From assembly GCA_020881915.1 (NCBI GenBank), contig JAJFPB010000004.1:5549217-5613216 (forward strand): DNA of 64,000 nt, in the 5' to 3' direction. Every line of letters begins with the position of its first letter. The first letter of the stretch is position 1. A program made the position numbers and the translations under genes. The stretch comes from Paramyrothecium sp. XJ0827 (lineage: Eukaryota > Ascomycota > Sordariomycetes > Hypocreales > Stachybotryaceae). Below, one piece after another: positions 25,480-37,740 of the stretch. Below the pieces are notes generated by a model that was given only the letters and a program-made list of their open reading frames with translations, did not search any database and was not told the origin of the DNA.

Positions 25480-28349
25480 CTTATATTATATATATATAAT
25501 TAGTAATTAGGTTCTATACTTAAAAGATATTTTAGGAATTATATTTAATTAAATAACTAATTTAGGCTTTTAGTTTTATATATACTTCTAATTAATTTAT
25601 TTTTTATTATACTTTATATATTATAATAAAGACTTTATTTCTTAAGATCTTTAATTAAATTATTTAGGGCTAAAAATTACTAAATAAGTCTTAGACCTAA
25701 GAAAAGAAAATTTTATATAATATCTTTTACTTAAGTCTCTATTTTAGGATTTAATTTAAGAAATAAATAGCTATTCTTATTATTTCTAGTTATAAGCTAG
25801 ATAATAAGTTACTTTTAAGTATTAAAATTTTTACTTTTTCTTTTATTACTTCCCTAGAATATTTCTTAGAATTATTTTATTATTATATTTATAGAGTACT
25901 TTTATTTACTTTAATAATCTTTTTTATAGCTATTTATAAATTATTTAACTCTTTTAAAACTTATTATTTATTTTAATTACTTAGATCTTTATTTTATATT
26001 TTTTTTTAAGTAATTAAGTAATATCTTCTAGTATTATAATAAAACTAGCTTTCTTATAGTTCTTAAAGTAATAGTTCTATATAAAATTTATTTTATAATC
26101 TATTATTATTATATAAAAGGTATATTTATTAATTTCTACTTAATAATTATAAAAGTTTATTAATATTTTCTTTTTACTTTTATATTTCTTTTATAAGATT
26201 TATAATACTTTTATTACTTTATTTTTCTTAGTATATAAATATTATATTAATTATACTTAGATTCTTTATTTAAGTACCTTATATTAAATTTATTAAATAT
26301 TCTAATACTTTAGATCTTAAATAATTAAGTTATTTATACTAAATTACTACTAAGGTATATTTTAATTTTTTATTTATTTATAAAATATAATAAAATTTAT
26401 TTATAATAAATAAGACTTAATTCTTATTTCTAGATCTATATTTAAGAATATATTAATTAAAATATATTATTAAGTTATATATTATATTTCTACTTTTATA
26501 TTTAATTATATTATTACTATTTTATTAATTTTATTAGTAGTCTTATTTTCTATTTAAGAAATACTAAATTAGCTTATATTTATAAGTAAAATATAATATA
26601 ATTTAAAGTAATAATATATAACTTATTTCTTAGGTTTTATACTTTAATTTTTATATCTTTAGATCTAAGTATTAATAAGTTCTATACTTCTATATAAATT
26701 ACTTCTCTTTAAATATAAAAGAAGTAAGTAAATCTATTAAATAAATTAAAAATATAAAGTATTATTTTTAAATCTAAAATTATTAAGTCTTATAATAAAT
26801 ATTTATAACTTACTATTAAAAGTAATATTACCTTTATTAGCTAATTAATTTAGTACTTTAATTAAAGGTTTTTCTTTTATATAAATTTTATATATAAATC
26901 TTATACTTTCTTATTTTCTTCTAATCTCTTCTTTTATATCTTTAAAGGGCTTTTATATTTTTTATATTTTAAGAATATACTTTAAGGAAATACTACTTAA
27001 TATAATATATTATTTAAATTATAATAATATTTTTTATATAAAATATATTTTTCTTATTTAGCTTTTACTAACTTATTATTATTTATATATTATTATTTTA
27101 CTAAGTATAATTAAGATCTCTTACTTAATAAATTAATATACTTATTAAATTCTAGTTTTAAGCCTTAAAATATTAATTTAAAGCTCTCTTTTAATATTTA
27201 TTTTTTATTTAGCTTTTAAAGAATTAACTTATTATCTTAAAGCTCCTATTAAAATTATATAATAAAAGTTAAAAGAAAATATAGTTTATTCTTAATTAAA
27301 TCTTTATTTTAGTTACTTTCTATATAAATAAAGATATTAAATTTTTATCTTAACTTCCCTTTTATATTATTAAATTATATTCTTAAGCTTTATACTTCTA
27401 CTATATTTCTAAGCTTTATAATATATATTACTTATTTTTATTTTATAATCTAGTTTTTTTTAGTTAATTTTAGGATTTAAAGTTTTATTTAATATCTTAA
27501 AGTAGTTTTTTTAAGCTTATTTATATTATTAAATATTATTTATTTTATATATTAATTTAAAGTTCTAAAAAACTAGAAAATATTATTATATTATATAAAA
27601 AACTATTACTAATCTTATAAGTATTTATTATAGAAGTATATATTTTAATATAATATAATATAATTTTTTAATTATTTAATTTAAAATATTATAAATTTTA
27701 TTTATTTCTTTATTATATACTTTTAGATTATATTAATAAAGGAATATTATATTTCTTAGAGCTTTTTTATTCTTATTTTAAAAATTAAAATAGCTTTTTA
27801 TAACTTATTTCTCTTTTTTAAAACTTAATAATAATTAAAGATCCTTAGCTTATTATTTTAAGTATTAAAATATTTATAGTTTTTATAGTTCTTTTTATTA
27901 TTTCTTACTAAATTTCTTTAAATTACTTAAGTATATAAGATAATAGATCCTTTTAGTAATAATTTTTATATTATATACTTATTTAAATATATTCTAGTTC
28001 TCAAAGTAATTTAGTAAATAAATCTTTATATTTATATTTAAAAATATCTTAATTTCTCTTAAATTACTTAAATAAGGTTTATTTTATTAATTTATAACTT
28101 AATTTTATAATTATAGTTACCTTAATATAATATAACTCTAAAACTCTTAATTATTAAATTATAAAGATTATAAAATATTTAATTTTATTTTACTTTATAC
28201 CTTTTAGTACTTAGTAGGGCTTTTATTTAATTAAATTTATACTAAATATATTTAAGGCTTATATTTACCTTTTAAGCCGCGTAGTACTAATATATCTGGC
28301 GCTTGGTTCTTGGGCCTATGGTCCAATACCTCTCGTTCCTGGCCTGTTG

Positions 28350-28536
28350 GTCCTGGCCTTCTTTTTTTAACAGCATTATATTTAGGTTAGTACATTGGTG
28401 GCTGGCTCGTAGTCTATACTGGTAGCGCGGGGCTGGCTCTTTCTGAGGCTTAGTAGCTCCGAGGCTGGTGCAACGTTCACGTGCGATGTTATATGATTCT
28501 TCTACGGCTTAGTCATGACCTTGGGTCAGGTCGTGA
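28350..28536. repeat. End of a second LTR type, unmutated
   Basis: GC-rich, with intact CpG sites. It matches 8860-9058 with the transitions expected from RIP in that copy. The end gtcaggtcgtgaca is the likely LTR terminus (CA). It directly precedes the 104-bp tandem repeat. Confidence 0.6.
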
Positions 28537-28539
28537 CAC

Positions 28540-28850
28540 AAAGGCAGCAGCCAGAAGGTCAGGGCCTTACGTTTCCGCTATGTACCTCAACCCATATAGA
28601 GATCAGGGCAGCCGGAAGGGCAGAGTAAGAGGAGATCCATAGCAAAGGCAGCAGCCAGAAGATCAGGGCCTCGCATTTCCGCTACGTACCTTAACCTATA
28701 TAGAGATTAGGGTAGCTAGAAGGGTAGAGCAAGAGGAGATCTATAGCAAAGGCAGCAGCCAGAAGATTAGGGCAGCCAGCGGCTTAGGGCATAAGGAAGC
28801 CAAAAGGCAAGGGCAGCTAGAGACTTAGGGTATAATATAGCTAGAAGCTT
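28540..28850. repeat. 104-bp tandem repeat, about 2.5 copies
   Basis: Units start at aaaggcagcagccagaag at 28540, 28644 and 28748, a spacing of exactly 104. The third unit is partial and grades into shorter cagccagaag-like repeats. The first unit is least mutated and later units carry more RIP-type transitions. It belongs to repeat T. Confidence 0.85.
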
Positions 28851-29235
28851 AAAGTAGCTAGAAGATTAGGGTAGCTAGAAGGTTAATTACCTATTTAGGA
28901 AATACCCTAAAAGAGATATATATCTCCTTTTCTTAAAGTAATTAGCTTCCTCTATATAAATTAATCCCAAGAAATTTATAAAAAATATTTTATTTAATTA
29001 TTAGAAATATAAAATAATTATATTAAATTTATAAAAAAGTATTACTATTATTAAAATATTCTAAGATATTACTATAAAAATCCTAATAAATCTAGGAAAT
29101 TTCCTTCTTATTTTTCTAGCTAATTATTAGCTACTAAAGATTTAATTATTATTTACCCCTTACCTTTAAGTAGATCCCTTTTTCTCCCATATAAATTTAA
29201 TCGTCATCTACTAGCCAACAATTCCTATAACTGTA
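28540..29235 (-). repeat. T repeat, left copy, inverted relative to 39346-39850
   Basis: The reverse complement of 28880-29235 aligns along its length with 39346-39680, including cctatttaggaaatacc and agtagatccctttttctcc. The minisatellite part corresponds to accttctagctaccctaacc repeats at 39670-39850. T directly borders the second gene island here. Confidence 0.8.
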
Positions 29236-30922
29236 AGGGCTTGCGTTTTTAACTATTAATTTCAGAAACGGAAAGAAATGCACAAGCATAATGGTGAAAC
29301 CTCCACGCTTAACTACTTGAACTCCCCAGCTAGCCTCGTCATTGTTAGGTAGAATAGAATACGTGAAAGGGAGACGTGGTACAGTCTAAACAGTATAAGG
29401 AGGGCGTAGTCAGTCAGTAGCCATCTGAAGCGTTATTGCCCGACAGCAACTGTCGTAGCATCAAGTGCCAACAGACGACCCGCCACGGATGTTCTGACAC
29501 TCGACCTCATGCTCCACCTTTGTCCGCAAGTCCACGAAGCATCGCACATGTTCATGGCCTGTCATTTCTATGAGAGCCGTCAAATCCACCGTATCTTGGC
29601 TTTGCAGCTGTTGTGTATTGCGATGCGACATCTGGCCGTCACTGCTTTTAGCTGACAACTCGACACGGCACCTCCATGACAGCTCTTCTTCCCTCCAAAA
29701 AAAAAAGCAAAGCGAATTATCGACGACTTGCAAATGACAAAGACCCAACATGTTCTGACTTTACGAATTATGCTACGAGGGAGGTCCTCACATCGTCTCC
29801 GCCTGGTTGCCTCCGCTCTAGTGGCTCTTTCGTCAGTTGGGTCTATGATGAGTAGCGCTAGGGAGCAATGGGTGAGCGAGACGGCATTGAACGCCCATGT
29901 TTCTGTTGGGCTCTCAGCCGGCTCAGAACATGAGACCGAGGTTGCTCGGTAGTAGATCATTCAAATAACTACTGCCTACTCTTAAAGGAGGCTCAAAGAC
30001 TACGGCCGAGGTCGAACAGATCAACATGCCTCTTAGCAGTCATGGCAGTAAAGCAACGCAGGTCAATGTTGATGAAAACGCTTGGGAAGGTTGCGCTCGA
30101 CCAGGCACTTTTGGCTTTTTTACACCAACTGACGGGCAATCCATAATTCTCAGACTACATAATGAACCGTGTACGAATTATGAGGGCTGGCATAAACGGT
30201 TCCATTAGGATGTCCCCGCCACATCTCGAAGCCCGTCATCCAAATGATTGGATGAATACTACGCAATTGGAGAGGCAAAGCATGAATTCTGCATTGACCT
30301 ATCCATGCACTTCATAGAAAAATGAGAGTGGTTTCTTTTATGGGCTTGACACAAGAATTTAGCCTTGTGTGTAGGATTGCACAGGCATCCGCGGACGTAC
30401 CGCTTGCGCAGAGTGTGATTGGAGCAGTACACGTGCGGAAGATTCAACAAGCACTACATGGGCTCCCGATGAGACTCGGATCGAACGGGTAAGATGGAAA
30501 GAGTCTCAGGGCCTGATCAAATAGATTAACACTAACTCTACACTTCTTCAATTCATGGGCTACTTTGAGTATATGAGCCGTTTGAACGATAACAGCAATC
30601 GCGTACGACAGCAAGATTCAACTCGTGCTGCATCAGTAAAGTGATATTCTTGAATTTTCGAAGACGTTGTGGAAGATGCCGTTATATCGATCGCATAATT
30701 GGCTGGACAAGCTATGACGAGAATCTTTCCTGATTGTTTTGTGGTGCTGCTTATGCTTCCTGGTCCGTGCCCGGCAGTTGCCCGATACCAGGTTTCGCTG
30801 ATAGGCCTCCGGAGCGTAACGGCAATATACCACATAATAATAGTCAGAGCCTTTGGCATCATGCTTCGTGGCTCTTTTACCATAGGACATGTGCATTTTT
30901 TCTATCACTAGAATGCATCCTC
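29236..30922. other. Gene-type DNA with no supportable gene
   Basis: Normal base composition returns abruptly at about 29235. Several overlapping ORFs of 60-126 codons lie on both strands (for example 29580-29960 - and 29728-29952 +), but none shows a domain, signal peptide or matching splice pattern. It could contain decayed genes or a non-coding 3' flank. Confidence 0.4.
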
Positions 30923-31998
30923 TCACAATCCGCCAAGTAGTGCATGTAATCCTTCAAGGTCTTCTGCATTGAGAAGAGTTCGCTGTGTAGCCTTTTTGTG
31001 GTACATATGCTCCCCAACAGCTTCCTTCTCTTCAAGTATGGAGCTATTACTAAATCTCGATACTTTTTCATCGCATGGTTGGACGAGCTGCTTCTCCTCC
31101 ACAATATGTGACTTGGTCATGAAGGGGGTCAGATCAATAATGTCCAATTCGATCTGTGGAGGAGTACGATAGTCAGGTGCTGTCTGTACTTTTTCGCTAC
31201 TTGTGTTCGAGTAAGGTCTAGAGGGAATTTGAGAATGCTCATATTCGCTTTGATAATGAGGCGCTTTTGCCAGTTCTGTGTCGGTTGCTCCCATCGGCGA
31301 TGGGAGTATTGCCTGAGCCTGACGCTCGTGAACTCCCAACTCGCCCATGTTTAGTGACTGTGAAGAAACTGCACCCCCGGCGTCCAATTCAGCAGGAGGG
31401 GATGGAAAAGACGCAGGGCTCAATTCGAAGACATGTGGTGGCATTTGGTAGTTTTTATCGAGGGTAGGCTTGAGGTCTCGTGCTGTTATACATTATCAGA
31501 CGTAGGTCGAACATTGGTGTCTCAAGAAAGCAACGTACGCGATGATATTCCCATCAAGTCGGCCAGAAGGTCAAAATTGTGGAAAACGGGAGGCTCTTCC
31601 GTCTTGCGGTCTCCTTTTATGGTTGCAACTTTGCCATCAGTGGTAATTTTACTAATCTCTTGTATTCGATAAAGTTCTGAAAGGACAGCGGCATGATGCG
31701 TTTCGACCTCGGAGGCTTTCTCTTGGAGACGATGTAAATACATAACTTCCTCTTCAGAAGATAAGGGAAGCCGTTGGACTGGATACCCTCGCGCAATCAC
31801 CACCTGAGCTGCAGCAATACCGAGTTGGGCCGCAGCAATGACATCATTCATGCGTTGTATGACTGCTGGCTGTTGAGATATAGACAAATGATGTTCGTTC
31901 CGTAGCCTCATGAGTATATGCAAGTCTTCCTTGCAGGCGCTTGTAACATGTATCAATTGCCGCTGTTTTGGTTGGCGGTTGCTGCCTAGGCTAGCCAT
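30923..31998 (-). CDS. Two-exon hypothetical protein, about 339 aa
   Basis: Two minus-strand frames join across a short intron: exon 1 31998-31539, exon 2 31482-30923. The donor reads GTACGT and the acceptor ACAG. The join keeps frame, giving 1020 coding bases with the stop. Exon 1 is largely helical, with Gln, Leu and Ala patterns (INDVIAAAQLGIAAAQ-like region near residues 50-65) and EEEVMYLHRLQEK suggesting a coiled coil. Exon 2 is Pro- and Ser-rich and probably disordered, ending in LEGLHALLGGL. No membrane helix or catalytic motif. The helical N-terminus with a disordered tail is reminiscent of fungal proteins with N-terminal signalling domains, but I do not recognise a family. Confidence 0.6.
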
Positions 31999-32694
31999 GT
32001 GGTGACGGCGTGTGAGAATGGGACCTGACAGCGGGATTCGCCACTCTGGTGTACCCAGGGAAGACTACCATAGATCTGCCAGATCCTAGCAGGTCACTGT
32101 CGTTGCTTGCCCAGCCGTGTTGATGTAGGAACTTTGTCTTCTAGCAGTTAGTTTTTGCATTTTCATAAGGAGCCGGAAGTGGGTGCGTATCTACAAAGGA
32201 TGTGAAAGGCTGTGCCCATTTCGGGCCAACTTCCTGAATCAATCTATTAATCTCCGTCTTTTGTGTGCTGAAATGCAGCTGCAGGGTTGTTATCAGACCA
32301 TTTGTTCAGGGGTTGCAGAAAAGCAACAACCAACCGCATAAGGAGCTGAAGATTTTGACCCCTGTCCCACACAAAAAGGCAAGACTTGGCACAGAAGGAA
32401 TCTTGTCTCGCTCCCTGGACAATGCTGATAAATAAGATGGGAAAGTAATCAACAAGTGAAAAATGGTTCTCGAAGAAAGATAGAAAAACTAACATGAACA
32501 AACATATATAAGGAAGGGTAAGCTGAGGGCTGGCTAGGTGGAGGTGCGGGAGCTATGCCGCAGAATTGAGGCTGCCTACGTTGTATTCGGTTGCAGATCA
32601 TTATCAGCCATATTATTAACGTATCAAATCGGAGACCGATTTTGGAGCCCGGTCTAAATCCCCTGCCAACTCGCGCCTCCCCCTTTTCCAGTCC
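31999..32694. other. Intergenic, promoter side of the 339-aa gene
   Basis: No supportable gene. An 84-codon minus-strand ORF at 32247-32501 lacks any feature of a protein family. The region contains the upstream DNA of one gene and the 3' flank of the next. Confidence 0.45.
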
Positions 32695-34104
32695 TCATGT
32701 TCGAGCTAGATGTGGCTCCACAGCAGTGATGTATGAATTCATGTCTCCACCCTTATAGCTTGTCTTTGAGAGCCCAGGGCACACCACCACATTCCTACCA
32801 TCAACAGCCTCATCTGAGTAAACGATCTGCCAATCTGCAGGGTGGGAGAAAAGCAAATAGCCGAACTTGGCGCATTCTGTAGCCACAGCCCGCAGGTGTT
32901 CTGTGGTGTGTTGTTCACTACCTGGAGGAGCAAAGGCCCGAAGAGACGAGCTCACCGCATTGGCCAGGTTTGAGGTCTGTTCAGATACTGTATGTGGGTC
33001 TAGAGGCAGGGGTGTTCTTTGACTAGGCGTCGGATGAAGGAGTAAGGCTGAAAGCTTGCGCCACAAGGACAAGGCCAGCGCGCGCTCTAGGGAGCTGGTC
33101 AGTCTTTGCCACCGAGAAATTGTGATTAGTGCTAGAGGGCCAATATGTCTCTTACCAGGAGTTTCTTTGGTGCGGTCTTTATCCAGAGGTATAGATGTAA
33201 CGAAGCCGGTAGCAGGCGGAGGTAGCAGAGAGAATGGGCTAGATTGGTAAATGTCGATGCTCTGAAAAAGAACATTTGCAATAACGTGTCTCAAACCGAC
33301 ATGGCGTGTCTTTACATCAATGCATAATGCAGATACTTGTTCCAAGTCCTGAAAGCCGACTCCCTTGGAAATCCCAATCCGGGAAAATTGCTGGGACAGT
33401 TCGCGAGCATCGATCTGGACCGGCTCTGTATGGTAGTGATTCTCCACGTGCTGGTATATTAGGTCGGAAAGGGCGTGCGTTTCTGCAACAATATCTTGGT
33501 CTGGTACGCCATCAAGCAGGAATTGGGTCAAGTCAATACCACTGCCATTCAGGATCAGGGTAGGTTTTGACTCCCATGAGTCGCCTTCCAGTGACCCATC
33601 TTCTGGTTGTCTCTGTGCCCGCTTGTTTGGATGTTTCCTGAAGAGAACGAATGCGACGAGAAGACCAATCAGAATACCTGCCGCAAGACATCCGACCGCT
33701 GCACCAGCTAGCGCTCCCCCAGAAACACCGGCTTTGTTGGAGGAGGAAGTTTCTGTAGGGGCATTGGACTCAGTTGTCGGTGTGGGTATCAAAGCGGGAG
33801 TCAATGTTGCGTTTGGTGTGTTTGTAACCTGCAGGCTTAAGCTCGTCGTGCCGAACCCCGTGGAGCTAGGGCTCATGTCGGGAGAGTTGGTGCCCATTTG
33901 ATCGATGATGGATGTAGGGATGCTGTTCGGATCGATGCTGGTGGTGATGGATATACCAAGGTCAGAAGTTGTCGCACCAGCCACGCTTGACGCGATGACT
34001 GTCGTTGGAATACCGGCAGAAGCGTCTGTTGAAGGTAGGATAGCACTGTCTGAGCTCGCTGTCAAATCTTGACGATTGATGAGCTGACCAATGCCAGCAG
34101 CCAT
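32695..34104 (-). CDS. Single-pass membrane protein with Ser/Thr-rich ectodomain, about 469 aa or longer
   Basis: An open frame of 469 codons. Residues 1-125 are rich in Ser, Thr and Pro, as in O-glycosylated fungal wall-sensor or Mid2-like ectodomains. A Gly/Ala-rich helix at about 130-155 is followed by a basic stop-transfer segment RKHPNKR. The remaining 310 residues form a cytosolic domain of unknown type with predicted helices and a short conserved-looking AKFGYLLFSHPADW stretch. The first Met lacks a signal peptide. A possible upstream exon ends at about 34207 (MTAQFRNSK, donor GTAAGT) and would splice in frame to an acceptor near 34152, so the true start may be further right. It is divergently arranged with the Hsp70-like gene. 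Confidence 0.7.
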   Translation of the reverse strand: MAAGIGQLINRQDLTASSDSAILPSTDASAGIPTTVIASSVAGATTSDLGISITTSIDPNSIPTSIIDQMGTNSPDMSPSSTGFGTTSLSLQVTNTPNATLTPALIPTPTTESNAPTETSSSNKAGVSGGALAGAAVGCLAAGILIGLLVAFVLFRKHPNKRAQRQPEDGSLEGDSWESKPTLILNGSGIDLTQFLLDGVPDQDIVAETHALSDLIYQHVENHYHTEPVQIDARELSQQFSRIGISKGVGFQDLEQVSALCIDVKTRHVGLRHVIANVLFQSIDIYQSSPFSLLPPPATGFVTSIPLDKDRTKETPGKRHIGPLALITISRWQRLTSSLERALALSLWRKLSALLLHPTPSQRTPLPLDPHTVSEQTSNLANAVSSSLRAFAPPGSEQHTTEHLRAVATECAKFGYLLFSHPADWQIVYSDEAVDGRNVVVCPGLSKTSYKGGDMNSYITAVEPHLART

Positions 34105-34583
34105 GTTTGCACTGCTTCCCGCCGGAACACGATTGGCGCCCTCAACTGTGCCTATCTTTGTGATGTTATTGCAGGCTTTAATTCATGTTTGGATATGCTG
34201 AATACTTACTTTGCTGTTCCTAAATTGGGCAGTCATTTTGTTGGAATATTGAGGTTTCTGCCCCAGGGACATCGGCCTGGCTGGGTGGAATCTCTTGGGA
34301 TCAACTGATTCATAAAAATAGACGGGCGTGGCCACGGATTTTAGCATGGTCATGGGTAGACAAGGCTCCGATGACCCAAGGCCGGTCATATCCGACCAAC
34401 GGCCCCTTTTCGAACCCCTGCGCACCCCCTTTTCATAATCCCTGAAGTCCACAACCTTGTCCCGTTATGATGCTCGAAGAAATCAATTTTGCTCTTGGTT
34501 TGGCCCTCGTGAAGAAGTGTGAAGATTTTTGCGCAGTGTTTAACGTTATCAGCATCAGTCAATCGGAGGTCTCATCTGCCACG

Positions 34584-36699
34584 ATGAATGGCGAGCTGCC
34601 GGACGTGGTGGTAGCCATCGACCTCGGCACAACCTTCACTGGTCAGTCGTGGATCATCATCTAGAGTTCGAAGCTAAACATCTCAGGCGTGGCATGGATG
34701 ACACCACAAAGGCCAATTCAGGTTATTAACGATTGGCCCGGTAGCGGAGACCGTGGAGAACGCAAAGTTCCAACAACTCTAGTATACAATGCTGACGGCA
34801 GTATATCATCATGGGGTTTCATGTGTGCGGACGATGATGAACCTGGGAAAATAAGGCGCGAGTTCTTCAAGATCTTTCTTGATGACGATATTCTAATAGC
34901 AGCACATCAACAAGGGCTTTCAAGCGCTCCTCGGAGCACAGCCGAGGCCGGTAAATTCATAACCGACTATCTCAAGCAGATTTACTCTCATATAAAAGAA
35001 AGCATCGAGACCCAGATAGGGAAACGCCGTTCTCAGGGCTGGATATGCTTATCCGTGGCCTTTCTCTTTAGTGTACCGACTACGTGGACAAATATGAGTG
35101 TTATCAATACTTTTAAGTCTCTGGTTCGGGATGCCGGGTTTGGTGTTGAGGGGCCTCGCCATACAGCAGAAATCGATTTAACCGAAGCCGAAGCTGCGTC
35201 TGTCTCAACACTCAAGACGAGTTCCTTACGCTTTCGCCCAGGAGGCTTATTCCTGACTTTAGATGCCGGTGGCGGTACGACAGACTTGGCGTTAATGCGT
35301 ATAATCTCAACCAATACAGATCTCCCAGAGATGTCCCAAGTGGCAGCAGTCAGAGGTATCGGCATAGGATCCTCTCTTATTGATCGGGCTTTTATGCGGC
35401 TAGTTAGCCAGCGTTTAACCGCATTTCCTGAAGTACGGAACATATTCCCTAAAGATTGTGCATTACGGATGGCAAGGAGTCATCATTACAAGACAATGAA
35501 ACACAAGTTTGGGGAAAAGGTTTATATGCAGCGAGTATTCAAGATCCAGATGGAGGGTGTGGCCTTTGATTTCAACCATCCGGGTCTCCGAATTGAAGGT
35601 GGTCGAATGCTCTTCGATAAGTCTGTCTCCTATGATTTAAATCGCGTCACAGCCCTCTAAAACGACAAAGGCCAGGTGGAGCTGACGTTGAGAAGAGAAG
35701 AGATCCAGGCCCTTTTTGACGTTCAACTGGAAGGAATTATGAAGAGAGTCAAAGAGCAGCTAGACTGGTTAATCCAGAACGCCCCGACTGATCAAGTGGT
35801 AAGTCCATCAAGTTCCGTTCATACATGAGAAGCTAAGCAAACATTTTTCTTTTTCCTTCAGGAATACTTAGTTCTAGCTGGAGGCCTCGGGAGTTCCACC
35901 TATCTAAGGGAAGCTATGCAGCAGCACTTGGCGTCTTATATGCATCCGAATGCTAGAGACGTCATGCTCGTCCCGTGTCAAGAGCCACAACTAGTTGTCG
36001 TTCGGGGGCTCCTTTACGAACATGAGCAGAAGTGTAAATCCAATGCTGTGGGAATTCTGAAAACACGTATTGCACGAGCCAGTTATGGAGTCAAAGTCAG
36101 GGAGATATACTCTCCTCTGAAGCATGTCAATGAGGATATTGTAGACGATGATTTTGACCCTAAATTGAAGTGGGTAATCGATCGAATCGAGTGGATCATA
36201 CGCAAAGTAAGTTCGCACTGGCCATGAAAGCTAAATCTAACCTTTCCCCAGGGTGACACGATCGATCCTTCGAAACCTCTGAAGAAATCTTTGGAGGTGA
36301 AATTAGCTCAAGACGATGATACTAGAACCTGGGGGACTACAATATTGACGTCCCAAGATGACGTGTCACAGCTTCCTTTGAGCATCAATCACCGTACGTA
36401 TATCTTGCCACCACAGTTTCAATCCTCAACCGATACATGGGTCAAGTAAATACTGAGTACGTTGTTCAGCGAGTGTTGTGAAGCTCTGCACAGTCACGAG
36501 CAATTTGACAGGCGTTCAACAGCACGAACTTATTTCGAAGAAGAAGCGAGGGTCATGCTTCTTCAATGGCGTCAGGTATTATATTTGTCAGTTCGAAGTT
36601 CGGGTGATTGTCGCGCCTGCCGATCTGCGATTTGAGGTCTGGTTTGGTGGGAAGAAGTTTGCAGGGAATCATGAGCCTATCGCGGTGGACTGGGACTGA
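34584..36699 (+). pseudogene. Hsp70-like ATPase gene, five exons, one in-frame stop
   Basis: The exon model is 34584-34641, 34687-35798, 35862-36206, 36252-36393 and 36470-36699, giving 1887 bases (628 residues). All introns are GT-AG, 45-76 bases. Residues 8-20 contain the actin-fold phosphate-1 motif AIDLGTTFTG. LTLDAGGGTTDLAL is the phosphate-2 motif, and YLVLAGGLGSSTYLRE in exon 3 is the adenosine motif. The C-terminus (VIVAPADLRFEVWF) fits the fungal Hsp70-like family, which lacks the canonical substrate-binding domain and is expanded in filamentous fungi. A TAA at 35658-35660 interrupts exon 2 while the frame stays open on both sides. A CAA-to-TAA change, RIP-like, would explain it. It is either a very recent pseudogene or contains a sequencing error or an unseen small intron. 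Confidence 0.85.
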
Positions 36700-37372
36700 T
36701 GGGGGATTGTCAGCTACAAAGAGTGGCATGGATAGAATCATTCCATCTTGTAGCCTGGTATTGTGTAAATCTATGATGATTTGATATGGAGACGAATGAA
36801 GCCTCGGGGCATTATCTAACGCCTATCCAAAGGTTTGGACTGTTAACTTCCAAGAGCAACAGACCTTCCCTCCATTTTGCGCAACATTCCTGCAGACCCG
36901 GTTTAGATGTCGAGCTGACGGAAATTGTTAGGCTTGGTCAATTTCAAGCTTCTCTTACTTGGCATAGATTGCATGTGCATGTTGTTGTCCCTATTTAGTC
37001 CTTAACACCACGGCTAGGGTAGTGACTTCGATTCCCATCCTAGGCATACATCTTGTTTTAATCACGATACAGCCAGACTTAAAACCGGCGTAGGTCGACC
37101 AACTGCCAACAAACCCAAGGAACTACCAGCCTCATCATCCTCGCGGTAGATGTTAAGCCAGCCAACCAGTAAACCGAGCCAGACCTCAGCTACAGAGCCT
37201 GCGGCCCTTAGAAAAGCGCATGCTTCGACAAAAAAGATAATTACCTCAATCACATGTAATATAAACTTACTGAAGCTCATAGTCCAGCGCACCATGTTAT
37301 ATCTGCCTAAAGACACCATATAAATGCTAGAGACGGTAACCACGCATTGCTTCTCTTTTAATCGAACGACGT
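36700..37372. other. Intergenic between Hsp70-like gene and GH79 stump
   Basis: No supportable gene. A 93-codon minus-strand ORF at 37062-37343 has one hydrophobic stretch but lies just downstream of the GH79 stop and shows no family resemblance. Confidence 0.45.
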
Positions 37373-37740
37373 CTAATAATGCGGGCCGTTAAACCGCTCC
37401 AGATTGAGCATGACAGCTTGAGAATCGGGTACATCGACCACGACGATGCCCTTGTTGACGCGCACGGTCTCGCCGACTGTGACGTTGTGCAGCCGCACCG
37501 GTCGACCTTTCTCGAGCTCGTAGTTGTAACTCCAGCCATCCCACGTAATGCCGCTGATGGCGTCGCTGCCGTTGGCCACCAGTCTCTGGATACTAACCTT
37601 GCCGGTGTATTCGCGGCCAAGGAAGAGTCTGTACTTGCGGCTTGGGCGGGGCGAGGGATTCACGCCTTGTCCTGTTCCATCGAGCGTGTAGTTGTACTCG
37701 TTTAGATTCAGAATCATGACCCGCCGGAGCTTATCCCCGG
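37373..37740 (-). pseudogene. GH79-type beta-glucuronidase, C-terminal stump
   Basis: The minus strand reads a clean frame ending at 37373. It contains ILNLNEYNYTLDG, SVQRLVANGSDA-like and ITWDGWSYNYELEKG, typical of the C-terminal beta-sandwich domain of fungal GH79 glucuronidases, which are secreted enzymes acting on arabinogalactan-type glycans. Only about 120 residues remain. Upstream the frame is still open (GDKLRRVM) when it runs straight into CCCTAA telomere-type repeats at 37740. The catalytic TIM barrel and signal peptide are missing. The gene was therefore severed inside its coding sequence. Family assignment rests on remembered patterns, not a search. Confidence 0.75.

Larger units (their letters stand above)
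20640..28350 (-). mobile_element. Copia-type LTR retrotransposon, heavily RIP-degraded
   Basis: A direct repeat of about 190 bases (20655-20845 and 28150-28345) flanks the element and is probably its LTR pair. The right copy becomes unmutated from about 28275. Between them the minus strand yields Copia reverse transcriptase signatures near 23.2-23.6 kb. The element seems to lie inside a solo copy of the LTR type also seen at 8687-9058, because its flanks (20590-20640 and 28350-28536) match different halves of that LTR. An R repeat is nested within it. Exact ends are uncertain. Confidence 0.65.

Noticed and set aside
29461..29960. Opposed ORFs of 74-126 codons
   Set aside because: No domain, signal or splice support on either strand.
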